In this document: piece after piece, positions 1 to 4,894 of the stretch
How positions within the stretch are numbered: the first letter of the stretch is position 1
Layout: each line of letters opens with the position of its first letter
NCBI GenBank assembly: GCA_021848765.1
Contig: JAJZTU010000230.1
Span: 1 to 5,547, forward strand
Length of the DNA: 5,547 bases
From: Bacillota bacterium
GTDB taxonomy: Bacteria; Bacillota; GCA-003054495; Carboxydocellales; JAJZTU01
Direction of reading: 5' to 3'
The notes under the pieces: model-generated
Told to the model about the DNA's origin: nothing
What the model saw: only the letters and a program-made list of their open reading frames with translations
Databases searched by the model: none
Made by a program: the position numbers and the translations under genes

Positions 1-2
1 CC

Positions 3-74
3 GGCACCGGGAAAGTGCAGAAAGAGTGTTTTGGAACCATCATCAACTCATTAACAATCCTCTGCGATATTTAA
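3..74 (+). CDS. Possible 3' end of an AMP-forming acyl-CoA synthetase (partial, tentative)
   Basis: An open frame enters from the left edge and stops at TAA 72-74. It encodes 23 residues starting GTGKVQKECFG. The piece TGKVQK resembles the conserved C-terminal GK(V/I)-x-(K/R) motif of AMP-forming acyl-CoA/acetyl-CoA synthetases, whose lysine helps form the adenylate. The residues after it do not match the usual x-x-L-R continuation, and the tail is short. A second frame (2-88, stop TAG) is open over the same bases and resembles no family I recognise. The call rests on six residues only and could be chance. If real, the gene converges on cydB. Confidence 0.22.
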   Translation, partial: GTGKVQKECFGTIINSLTILCDI

Positions 75-87
75 CCAATAACCTGTA

Positions 88-118
88 GACAAAGGCCCCA
101 CCGGTAACGGTGGGGCCT
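88..118 (-). terminator. Rho-independent terminator of the cydAB transcript
   Basis: Bases 94-103 (GGCCCCACCG) pair perfectly with 108-117 around a 4-base loop, and A93-T118 adds an eleventh pair. Read on the minus strand the stem is followed by TTTGTCT, a short U-rich tail, so it fits a terminator for the leftward cydAB transcript about 40 bases after the cydB stop. On the plus strand no T-run follows (TCAGGC), so it is less convincing for a rightward gene ending near base 74 or 88. Confidence 0.8.
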
Positions 119-158
119 CAGGCTACTAACAAAGTCAACAGCTTTTATTATTCATTTC

Positions 159-1175
159 TTAATACCCATCTTGTTCTAACTTGACCTTCCCTCTGAAGAC
201 CCGGTACACGTAGATGGTGTAAAAGAGCACGATAGGTACACCCATTAAGGCGATAATCAACATAGTTTTCAGAGTTAACTGTGAGGAGGAAGCATTATAA
301 ATGGTTAAACTTAAATTCGGGTCAACAGCCGGTACCCAGTTAGGAAACATGCCCACAGCCAGAGTTAAAATCATGCCGGCCATAGTCAGGGAAGAAGCAA
401 AGAAGGCTGTTCCGTACCTGGCTGCTTTTACGGCCTGCGGAGTGAGGGCGATGCCAAGAATAGCCAACAGCGGGATCACATCCAGTACGGGTAAGTTGCT
501 GTAATTGACAAACAGGGCGGGAGCGACCAGATAAGTGTAAAGCGAGGCCAGAACATACAGAACTACAAATATTGTCCAAATCCTTGAGAACAGTCCCCGG
601 GCCCGCTCTTGGAGTACACCTTCAGTTTTCAGCATGGTGTAGGTAGTTCCTTGCATCAGGAAACCAAACAAACCCAGCAAGCCCAGTAATAAAGCGTAAG
701 GGTTAAGGAGCCCGAAGAAGCCACCGGTGTAGTGGTAGGCGCTGTCCAGAGGCAAACCTTTGGCTACATTGCCCACGGCTACCCCGAAGAGCAGGGCCGG
801 CAAAAAACTGCCCAGGAAAAACAAGAAATCCCACCTGGCTTGCCAAGCCTGGTCATCAACTTTATTGCGGTATTCTATAGCTACCGCCCGGAAAATCAAC
901 CCTAATAACACCAGCATCATGGCCAGATAGAAACCGCTGAATACAGAAGCATAGACCAGAGGGAAAGCGGCAAACAGAGCGCCGCCACCGGTTAACAGCC
1001 AGACTTCATTACCATCCCAAAACGGACCGATAGCATTGATTAGGAGGCGTTTTTCCTCTTCGGTTTTGCCCAACAAGTAATATAAACTGCCAACACCAAG
1101 ATCAAAACCGTCTAAAATCGCATAGCCGATGATTAAGACTCCTACCAGCAGAAACCAAACAGTATTCAAATCCAT
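159..1175 (-). CDS. cydB: Cytochrome bd quinol oxidase subunit II
   Basis: Second core subunit of the membrane cytochrome bd oxidase, which oxidises quinol and reduces O2 to water; CydB pairs with CydA and stabilises the haem-bearing half. The 338 residues are full length for the family and very hydrophobic, with about eight to nine membrane segments. Family motifs are clear: GYAILDGFDLGVG at residues 17-29, including the conserved acidic residues D22 and D25, then GPFWDGNEVWL at 50-60, and an FRAVAIEYR motif near 95. The start ATG has a strong ribosome binding site (GGAGGTG, 7 bases upstream). It lies 17 bp after the cydA stop and is surely co-transcribed with it. A hairpin terminator follows. 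No small subunit gene (CydX/CydS type) is visible between the stop and the terminator: the only ATG there gives six codons. Confidence 0.97.
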   Translation of the reverse strand: MDLNTVWFLLVGVLIIGYAILDGFDLGVGSLYYLLGKTEEEKRLLINAIGPFWDGNEVWLLTGGGALFAAFPLVYASVFSGFYLAMMLVLLGLIFRAVAIEYRNKVDDQAWQARWDFLFFLGSFLPALLFGVAVGNVAKGLPLDSAYHYTGGFFGLLNPYALLLGLLGLFGFLMQGTTYTMLKTEGVLQERARGLFSRIWTIFVVLYVLASLYTYLVAPALFVNYSNLPVLDVIPLLAILGIALTPQAVKAARYGTAFFASSLTMAGMILTLAVGMFPNWVPAVDPNLSLTIYNASSSQLTLKTMLIIALMGVPIVLFYTIYVYRVFRGKVKLEQDGY

Positions 1176-1192
1176 GCTTTTTCACCTCCAAA

Positions 1193-2539
1193 TTATTTGC
1201 CTGCAGAAATACCTAACGGGCTGCTGGTGCTGAACTCTTCGCCCATAGCTTTCTTGACTTCCCGGCGCATCAGGTAGACCACAACTGCTCCTAAACCGCT
1301 GTAAACCACAAAGAAAAGGATGGTGGTCAGCAAAACTTGATAAGCCGGTAGTGGTGAAGCTGCCACCTGAGTTTTCAGCAAACCATAGACTATCCAAGGT
1401 TGCCGGCCTATTTCTGCGGCAAACCAGCCCAACTCATTAACTAACAACGGCAAAAGCATGGAATAATAAGCTAAGGTCAGGAAAGGTTTGTTAGTGTCAA
1501 GCTTTCCTCGCATCAACAGGAAGGCGCCCCACAGTACCAGCAAAATAAACCATCCGGCGAAGAAGAGCATGGCATGGTAAGACCAGTACGTAGCTTTAAC
1601 CGGCGGTCTTTCCTCAGGTGCGAACTCTTTTAAACCTTTAATTTCAGCTTTGGTATCTCCATAAACCAGCCAGCTTAACAGTCCGGGGACACCGATTTTT
1701 GCGTTAGTCGTTTCATTTGCCGGATCAGGAATCCCGAAGAGGTTTAGCGGTGCACCGGTTTGGGTCTCCCATAAGCCTTCAAAAGCGGCCAGTTTTGCGG
1801 GTTGGGTTACAGCTACTTGTTTGGCATGAATATCACCCAGTAAACCCTGGGCTAAGACTGCCACCAAAGCAAAGATTAAAGCAATTTTCAAAGAAGGTTT
1901 GGCAATTTCCACATTTTTATTTCGCAAGAGGAAATATGCGCTGATACCCATCATGAAGAAAGCGCCGGTAATATAAGACGCATCAACGGTATGCAAATAA
2001 CGCGGGATAGTAGAAGGGTTAAATACGGCGCCGAAGAAATCGGTTAACACAGCCCTACCACCTTCTATTTTAAAAGCGGCCGGAGTTTGCTGCCAGGAGT
2101 TGGCAACTATTATCCAGAAGGCGGAGAGGGTACTGCCCAAGGCAACGCAGAAAGAAGCAAAGAAGCGCATGGTTTTGGAGATTTTGTCCCGGCCAAAGAC
2201 CAGCAATCCCATAAAGGTGGATTCCAGGAAGAAGGCAAAAACGCCCTCAGCAGCCAGGGGTGCACCAAAAATATCCCCTACAAACTTGGAGTATTCCGAC
2301 CAGTTGGTACCAAATTGAAATTCCATGGTTATTCCTGTGGCAACTCCCACGGCAAAAGTAATCATAAACAATTTAAACCAGAAGCGGGCCATCTTGTCAT
2401 AAATCTCCTTACCGGTACGCCAGTAGAGAAATTCAATGAAGGTAATAATGGTAGCCATACCAATGGTCAGCGGCGGGAATAAGAAATGAAAGAATGCAGT
2501 AAAACCAAATTGCAATCTGGATAAGAAAATAGCATCCAT
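1193..2539 (-). CDS. cydA: Cytochrome bd quinol oxidase subunit I (short Q-loop type)
   Basis: Catalytic subunit of cytochrome bd, carrying haems b558, b595 and d and the quinol site. By comparison with characterised CydA proteins, the haem ligands appear to be H18 (in FFHFLFPPLT), H183 (in RYLHTVDASY), M324 (in YHAMLFF) and E376 in the signature GWFAAEIGRQPW (371-382). The proton-channel acids E98 and E106 are present. The Q-loop (about 240-310, with KQ at 240-241 and QPAKLAAFEG at 246-255) is short, as in Gram-positive enzymes; total length is 448 residues against about 520 in E. coli. I chose ATG 2539 because GGAGGT sits 7 bases upstream. A longer reading from TTG 2554 would start inside that ribosome binding site and adds five residues absent from the family. 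It lies 65 bp behind rrf2 with no terminator between, and an operator-like element sits in that gap. Confidence 0.97.
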   Translation of the reverse strand: MDAIFLSRLQFGFTAFFHFLFPPLTIGMATIITFIEFLYWRTGKEIYDKMARFWFKLFMITFAVGVATGITMEFQFGTNWSEYSKFVGDIFGAPLAAEGVFAFFLESTFMGLLVFGRDKISKTMRFFASFCVALGSTLSAFWIIVANSWQQTPAAFKIEGGRAVLTDFFGAVFNPSTIPRYLHTVDASYITGAFFMMGISAYFLLRNKNVEIAKPSLKIALIFALVAVLAQGLLGDIHAKQVAVTQPAKLAAFEGLWETQTGAPLNLFGIPDPANETTNAKIGVPGLLSWLVYGDTKAEIKGLKEFAPEERPPVKATYWSYHAMLFFAGWFILLVLWGAFLLMRGKLDTNKPFLTLAYYSMLLPLLVNELGWFAAEIGRQPWIVYGLLKTQVAASPLPAYQVLLTTILFFVVYSGLGAVVVYLMRREVKKAMGEEFSTSSPLGISAGK

Positions 2540-2560
2540 AATTGAGACCTCCAATCAAAG

Positions 2561-2588
2561 TAAATGTTTACTAAAATGGTATACTTTA
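2561..2588 (-). promoter_or_regulatory. Putative Rrf2 operator upstream of cydA
   Basis: This 28-bp element, ending 21 bp before the cydA ATG, matches the element at 3025-3052 at 23 of 28 positions. The invariant core on the minus strand is TATACCA-N4-AGTAAACA. An imperfect dyad TWTACY-N5-RGTAWA (2567-2583) suits a dimeric regulator. The copy here also contains a perfect AGTAAA-CA-TTTACT palindrome. No good -35/-10 pair can be drawn for cydA, so the site may control read-through from rrf2 or a weak local promoter. Binding by the Rrf2 protein is inferred from position and repetition. Confidence 0.62.
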
Positions 2589-2604
2589 TGGGTAAAAAAA
2601 GGAA

Positions 2605-3009
2605 CTAGTTAATTAGGTCGCCAAAATTATGATTTTTTAACTCCGCAACCAGGTTGGCTTGAATAGCGGCCAGTGACCGGTGAATCTGGCACGTGGGGGC
2701 GCCTTGCTTGCTGCAATAACCATTATCTTCCAGGCAACGGTTGATATGGATCCGTCCCTCCATGGCCTCTACCACATCCAGAAAAGTAATCTCCCGGGGG
2801 GATTTGGACAAAAAATAACCACCTCCTACCCCACGCAGTGACTTGACAATGCCCGCCTTAATTAAAGATGGCATTATCTTCAACAAAAAACGCATGGGAA
2901 TAACTTCCTGTTCGGCAATAGTTTGAGCTTCCACCACCTTCCCTGACCGTTGTTTGGCAAGGAAAAGTACAGCTCTAAATGCATAATCTGTAGCTTGGTT
3001 GATGTTCAT
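2605..3009 (-). CDS. Rrf2-family transcriptional regulator with three-cysteine cluster site
   Basis: Small DNA-binding regulator of the IscR/NsrR/CymR family. Residues 1-80 form the winged helix-turn-helix, with the family signatures TDYAFRAVLFLA (7-18), LLKIMPSLIKAGIVKSLRG (42-60) and GGGYFLSK (62-69). The effector segment carries C92, C99 and C107 (C-X6-C-X7-C), the place where family members bind a [2Fe-2S] or [4Fe-4S] cluster and sense O2, NO or iron-sulfur status. H110 follows as a possible further ligand. Length, 134 residues, is typical. I chose ATG 3009, preceded by AGGCAGGGA, because a 24-residue-longer reading begins at a TTG that is the -35 box of the gene's own promoter. It is divergent from the rubredoxin genes, upstream of cydAB, and carries an operator-like element in its leader, suggesting autoregulation. 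The ligand is not determinable here. Confidence 0.92.
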   Translation of the reverse strand: MNINQATDYAFRAVLFLAKQRSGKVVEAQTIAEQEVIPMRFLLKIMPSLIKAGIVKSLRGVGGGYFLSKSPREITFLDVVEAMEGRIHINRCLEDNGYCSKQGAPTCQIHRSLAAIQANLVAELKNHNFGDLIN

Positions 3010-3024
3010 GTTAAATTCCCTGCC

Positions 3025-3052
3025 TAATTGTTTACTGATTTGGTATAGTTTA
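3025..3052 (-). promoter_or_regulatory. Putative Rrf2 autoregulatory operator
   Basis: Second copy of the 28-bp element found upstream of cydA (23 of 28 identical, core TATACCA-N4-AGTAAACA on the minus strand). It starts at the base next to the rrf2 -10 box and covers the expected transcription start and first 20 or so transcribed bases, the classical position for a repressor. Autoregulation by this kind of arrangement is common in the Rrf2 family. Regulator identity is inferred. Confidence 0.65.
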
Positions 3053-3081
3053 ATTATACGGCTACTGACATTGAGTGTCAA
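3053..3081 (-). promoter_or_regulatory. Promoter of rrf2(-cydAB), full SigA consensus
   Basis: On the minus strand the -35 box is TTGACA (3081-3076) and the -10 box is TATAAT (3058-3053), separated by exactly 17 bases. Both hexamers are perfect consensus. Transcription should begin near 3046, leaving a leader of about 37 bases before ATG 3009. A promoter this strong would be expected to need repression, which agrees with the operator-like element just downstream. Confidence 0.88.
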
Positions 3082-3113
3082 TAGTTTGTTAGCAACTAGT
3101 TTGTTAGCAACTA
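3082..3113. repeat. 15-bp perfect tandem repeat abutting the rrf2 -35 box
   Basis: The unit TAGTTTGTTAGCAAC occurs twice in tandem (3082-3096 and 3097-3111) followed by TA. Each unit contains the near-palindrome TTGTTAGCAA (TTG-N-TA-N-CAA). The array ends immediately next to the rrf2 -35 hexamer, where an activator or a second repressor could bind; a replication-slippage duplication is the simple alternative. Confidence 0.85.
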
Positions 3114-3152
3114 AACCGGGGAAAAGCCTTGTTCACCTGATTCTAATCAGAA

Positions 3153-3190
3153 GCAGGCTAAATAGGAAAAGATGCAGGTTTAATAGGAAA
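3153..3190. repeat. Two 17-bp direct repeats, 21 bp apart
   Basis: GCAGGCTAAATAGGAAA (3153-3169) and GCAGGTTTAATAGGAAA (3174-3190) match at 15 of 17 positions. The 21-bp period is two turns of B-DNA, so proteins bound at both would sit on the same face. The pair lies about 70 bp upstream of the rrf2 -35 box and about 110 bp upstream of the hrb -35 box. Function is unknown. Confidence 0.7.
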
Positions 3191-3297
3191 GTGAAATTAC
3201 CCAGGCAGTGACAATGTTCCTGCCCATTATTTTTTTCTGCAGGGAATTTTTGCCGGTAAATCTGGAAAGATTAACTACAAGTTTTACCATAATCTAG

Positions 3298-3326
3298 TTG
3301 ACTCAAGGTGGGCTATCTAATATACT
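3298..3326 (+). promoter_or_regulatory. Promoter of the hrb-rubredoxin-rubrerythrin operon
   Basis: TTGACT (3298-3303) and TATACT (3321-3326) are each one base from the SigA consensus and are separated by exactly 17 bases. Transcription should start near 3333, about 23 bases before the hrb ATG. The -10 region overlaps a 10-bp direct repeat (TACTAATGAT/TACTAATAAT, 3323-3342). No other convincing promoter is seen before the next three genes, so this one probably serves all four. Confidence 0.82.
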
Positions 3327-3337
3327 AATGATTACTA
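3323..3337. promoter_or_regulatory. Degenerate PerR-box-like dyad over the hrb -10 box
   Basis: TACTAATGATTACTA is centred on a perfect TAAT-G-ATTA palindrome and matches the 15-base PerR box TTATAATNATTATAA at 10 of its 14 specified positions. It covers the -10 box, a repressing position. PerR controls rubrerythrin and rubredoxin genes in several clostridia, which makes the match plausible. AT-rich promoter DNA gives such matches by chance, so this is only a candidate. Confidence 0.35.
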
Positions 3338-3355
3338 ATAATAGGAGGTAAATTA

Positions 3356-4027
3356 ATGAAAAAGTGGCGTTGTACTATTTGTGGGTATATTCATGAAGGG
3401 GAGACCCCGCCGGATGTTTGTCCGCTCTGTGGGGCAGGGCCGGAAGCCTTTGAAGAGGTTACCGGTGAACAGCCTGCTGCTTCCGGGACTGGAACACCGG
3501 TTACAGGCCAAACTGCAACGGCTGTTACAGGCTCAACCGCAACGGACTCCTATAATCAGGATGCAGGTACGGCGCTGTTTAAGATTTCTTATGGCCTCTA
3601 CATTGTGACCTCAGTTTGGGGAGAAAAGTTAAACGGCCAATGCTGTAACTCCCTGTTGCAGATTACCAGTCAACCGCTCCAAGTGGCAGTGGGGATTAAC
3701 AAAGGCAATCTAACCCACCGGTTCATCCTGGAAAGTGGAGTTTTTGCCGCTACCATACTCGGTCAGGACGGTCATGACCTGGTGCGCCGGTTCGGCTACC
3801 GCTCAGGGCGGGAGCTCGATAAACTGGAAGGAATTGCTTATAGCAAGGGGACGGTGACCGGTGCGCCGGTTCTCGAAGGAGGAATTGCCTATCTGGAATG
3901 CCGGGTTCTAAAGGAAAAATGCGTTGATGTAGGCACCCATACCCTTATTGTCGCCCAGGTTGTAGGCGGTGGAGTGAAAGCTTCAGGGGAACCCATGACT
4001 TACGCCTATTACCGGCAAACTAAATAG
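3356..4027 (+). CDS. hrb: High-molecular-weight rubredoxin: rubredoxin domain fused to flavin reductase domain
   Basis: Soluble NAD(P)H-dependent electron donor of the Hrb type. Residues 1-35 are a short rubrerythrin-type rubredoxin domain binding one iron through C6, C9, C22 and C25 (C-X2-C-X12-C-X2-C). Residues 37-68 are a Thr/Ala/Gly-rich linker containing the octad repeat VTGQTATA/VTGSTATD. Residues about 70-223 are an FMN-binding split-barrel flavin reductase domain, with the flavin-contact stretch NGQCCNSLLQITSQP (93-107) and the conserved DVGTHTLIVAQV (191-202). In the Moorella system Hrb passes electrons from NADH to the flavodiiron oxidase FprA; no FprA gene is in the window, so here the acceptors may be the neighbouring rubredoxin and rubrerythrin (inference). 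A strong AGGAGGT precedes the ATG by 6 bases. It is the first gene of the rightward operon. The symbol follows domain content, not a search. Confidence 0.88.
   Translation: MKKWRCTICGYIHEGETPPDVCPLCGAGPEAFEEVTGEQPAASGTGTPVTGQTATAVTGSTATDSYNQDAGTALFKISYGLYIVTSVWGEKLNGQCCNSLLQITSQPLQVAVGINKGNLTHRFILESGVFAATILGQDGHDLVRRFGYRSGRELDKLEGIAYSKGTVTGAPVLEGGIAYLECRVLKEKCVDVGTHTLIVAQVVGGGVKASGEPMTYAYYRQTK
3500..3544 (+). repeat. In-frame 24-bp-period repeat coding the Hrb linker
   Basis: Two 21-base copies (3500-3520 and 3524-3544) match at 18 of 21 positions with a 24-base period, giving the two octads VTGQTATA and VTGSTATD. It probably reflects linker expansion by slippage or duplication between the rubredoxin and flavin domains of hrb; the linker is likely flexible and unstructured. 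Confidence 0.75.
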
Positions 4028-4042
4028 ATAGTCACTAATCTA

Positions 4043-4113
4043 CAGTTGGGATCAAATTCAGTGAGCAACCAAATTAAGCAAGGAACCAACCCAACTGGAA
4101 CTAAACTTAATTT
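4043..4113 (+). promoter_or_regulatory. Two interleaved inverted repeats (possible RNA pseudoknot) before the rubredoxin RBS
   Basis: CAGTTGGG (4043-4050) is perfectly complementary to CCCAACTG (4090-4097), and AAATTAAG (4071-4078) is perfectly complementary to CTTAATTT (4106-4113). The order A-B-A'-B' is that of an H-type pseudoknot with connecting segments of 20, 11 and 8 bases. The last arm ends about two bases before the GAGGGAGGG ribosome binding site of the rubredoxin gene. No T-run follows, so it is not a terminator. A leader structure tuning rubredoxin translation, or an RNA processing site, is possible. Confidence 0.4.
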
Positions 4114-4131
4114 AGCGAGGGAGGGATCAGC

Positions 4132-4293
4132 ATGCAAAAGTGGGTATGTACTGTTTGTGGCTATGTTTACGATTCTGCCGAAGGTGACAGTCAAGCCGGA
4201 GTAGCGCCGGGTACTGCCTTTGCAGACCTGCCGGAAGATTGGGTTTGCCCTGTCTGCGGGGTCGGCAAGGATGTCTTTGAGCAAGAAAATTAG
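4132..4293 (+). CDS. Rubredoxin (classical, 53 residues)
   Basis: Small soluble one-electron carrier with a single Fe(Cys)4 site, expected to feed rubrerythrin and related O2/peroxide reductases. The frame ATG 4132 to TAG 4293 encodes MQKWVCTVCGYVYD followed by a classical-length rubredoxin ending in VFEQEN. Ligands are C6, C9, C39 and C42 (CTVCGY and CPVCGV), and the 29-residue spacing between pairs is that of true rubredoxins, unlike the 12-residue spacing of the three other rubredoxin domains here. W4, Y11, Y13, F30, W37 and F49 form the usual aromatic core. The ribosome binding site GAGGGAGGG lies about 7 bases before the ATG. It sits 104 bp after hrb and 67 bp before rubrerythrin, probably in one operon. 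A long minus-strand open frame overlaps it but is only its antisense shadow. Confidence 0.96.
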   Translation: MQKWVCTVCGYVYDSAEGDSQAGVAPGTAFADLPEDWVCPVCGVGKDVFEQEN

Positions 4294-4360
4294 CAGTTGA
4301 CATTTTCACTGAGGCATCCGGAAGAATTGTGGGAGCTATAGAAACAAAGGAGGAGTACAA

Positions 4361-4873
4361 ATGTCCAAGAAAACTATCGAAAACCTGAAAGCAGCTTTTG
4401 CCGGTGAAAGCCAGGCCCGGAACAAGTACACCTTCTTTGCCGCTGCGGCCAGGAAGGAAGGATGGCTGGAGATTGCGGAAATCTTCGAAGAAACCGCCAA
4501 AAATGAAAAAGAACATGCCGAAATTATCTACAAGCTTCTGCAAGGTATCGGCGACAGCAAGTTTAACCTTCGGGCAGCCATTGAAGGAGAGACCTATGAG
4601 TACCACGATATGTATCCTGAGTTTGCTAAGGTAGCCAGAGAGGAAGGCGAGTTGAAAGCTGCCAAATATTTTGAGGAAGTGGCCAAGGTAGAGAAATTCC
4701 ATGCCGAAAGATACCAGGCACTTCTGGAAAGCCTGGAACAGGGAACTCTGTTGAAAAAAACTTCTCCTGCCAAATGGCAATGCCGTGAGTGTGGATACCT
4801 CTGGGAGGGAACTGAGCCTCCGGCAGTGTGCCCGCTGTGTTCTCATGCCAAAGAATACTACAAGCCGGTTTGA
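4361..4873 (+). CDS. rbr: Rubrerythrin
   Basis: Cytoplasmic non-haem iron peroxidase that reduces H2O2 to water with electrons from rubredoxin. Residues 1-125 are a four-helix ferritin-like domain with the diiron ligands visible as E16 (GESQARNKY), E49 and H52 (ExxH in KNEKEHAE), E77 and E80 (GETYEY), and E111 and H114 (ExxH in KVEKFHAE). Residues 138-170 are the C-terminal rubredoxin-like domain with C141, C144, C157 and C160. Length is 170 residues, slightly shorter than the 190 or so of the Desulfovibrio protein but normal for clostridial forms. The residue after the last cysteine is S161, where glycine is usual. The start has a perfect AGGAGG about 8 bases upstream. It follows rubredoxin, its natural electron donor, and precedes a rubredoxin-like gene by 21 bp. 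Confidence 0.97.
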   Translation: MSKKTIENLKAAFAGESQARNKYTFFAAAARKEGWLEIAEIFEETAKNEKEHAEIIYKLLQGIGDSKFNLRAAIEGETYEYHDMYPEFAKVAREEGELKAAKYFEEVAKVEKFHAERYQALLESLEQGTLLKKTSPAKWQCRECGYLWEGTEPPAVCPLCSHAKEYYKPV

Positions 4874-4894
4874 ACATACGAAGGGGGACATAAC

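Larger units (their letters stand above)
3010..3355. other. Divergent regulatory region between rrf2 and hrb
   Basis: These 346 bases hold no gene that I can support. From left to right they contain the rrf2 leader with its operator-like element (3025-3052), the rrf2 promoter (3053-3081), a 15-bp tandem repeat (3082-3113), a short inverted repeat CTGATT-CT-AATCAG (3137-3150), two 17-bp direct repeats 21 bp apart (3153-3190), a weak hairpin with a T7 run (3204-3236), and the hrb promoter (3298-3326). The density of repeats suggests that more than one regulator binds here. Confidence 0.7.

Noticed and set aside
2087..2482. Plus-strand open frame of 131 codons
   Set aside because: It is antisense to conserved cydA codons and has low-complexity, family-less content.
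2540..2554. Five-residue N-terminal extension of CydA from a TTG start
   Set aside because: The TTG overlaps the GGAGGT ribosome binding site of the ATG at 2539, and CydA proteins start at the MDAIFLSRLQFG-like segment.
2594..2613. AACTAGTT plus T7 run as a terminator between rrf2 and cydA (minus strand)
   Set aside because: The palindrome has no room for a loop and the stem is AT-rich, so it cannot form a terminator hairpin.
3010..3081. 24-residue N-terminal extension of the Rrf2 protein
   Set aside because: Its TTG start is the -35 hexamer of the gene's own promoter, so it would lie upstream of transcription; family members begin at the MNINQATDYA-like segment.
3283..3303. TTTACCA and following bases as a third copy of the Rrf2 operator before hrb
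   Set aside because: Only the left half resembles the element; the right half (AGTAAACA) is missing and the spacing differs.
4297..4342. TTGACA (4297) and TATAGA (4337) as a rubrerythrin promoter
   Set aside because: The two boxes are 34 bases apart, and no -10-like hexamer occurs 16-18 bases after TTGACA.
4127..4891. Minus-strand open frame of about 254 codons
   Set aside because: It lies antisense to both rubredoxin and rubrerythrin, which have clear family motifs and ribosome binding sites; its protein has no recognisable domain.
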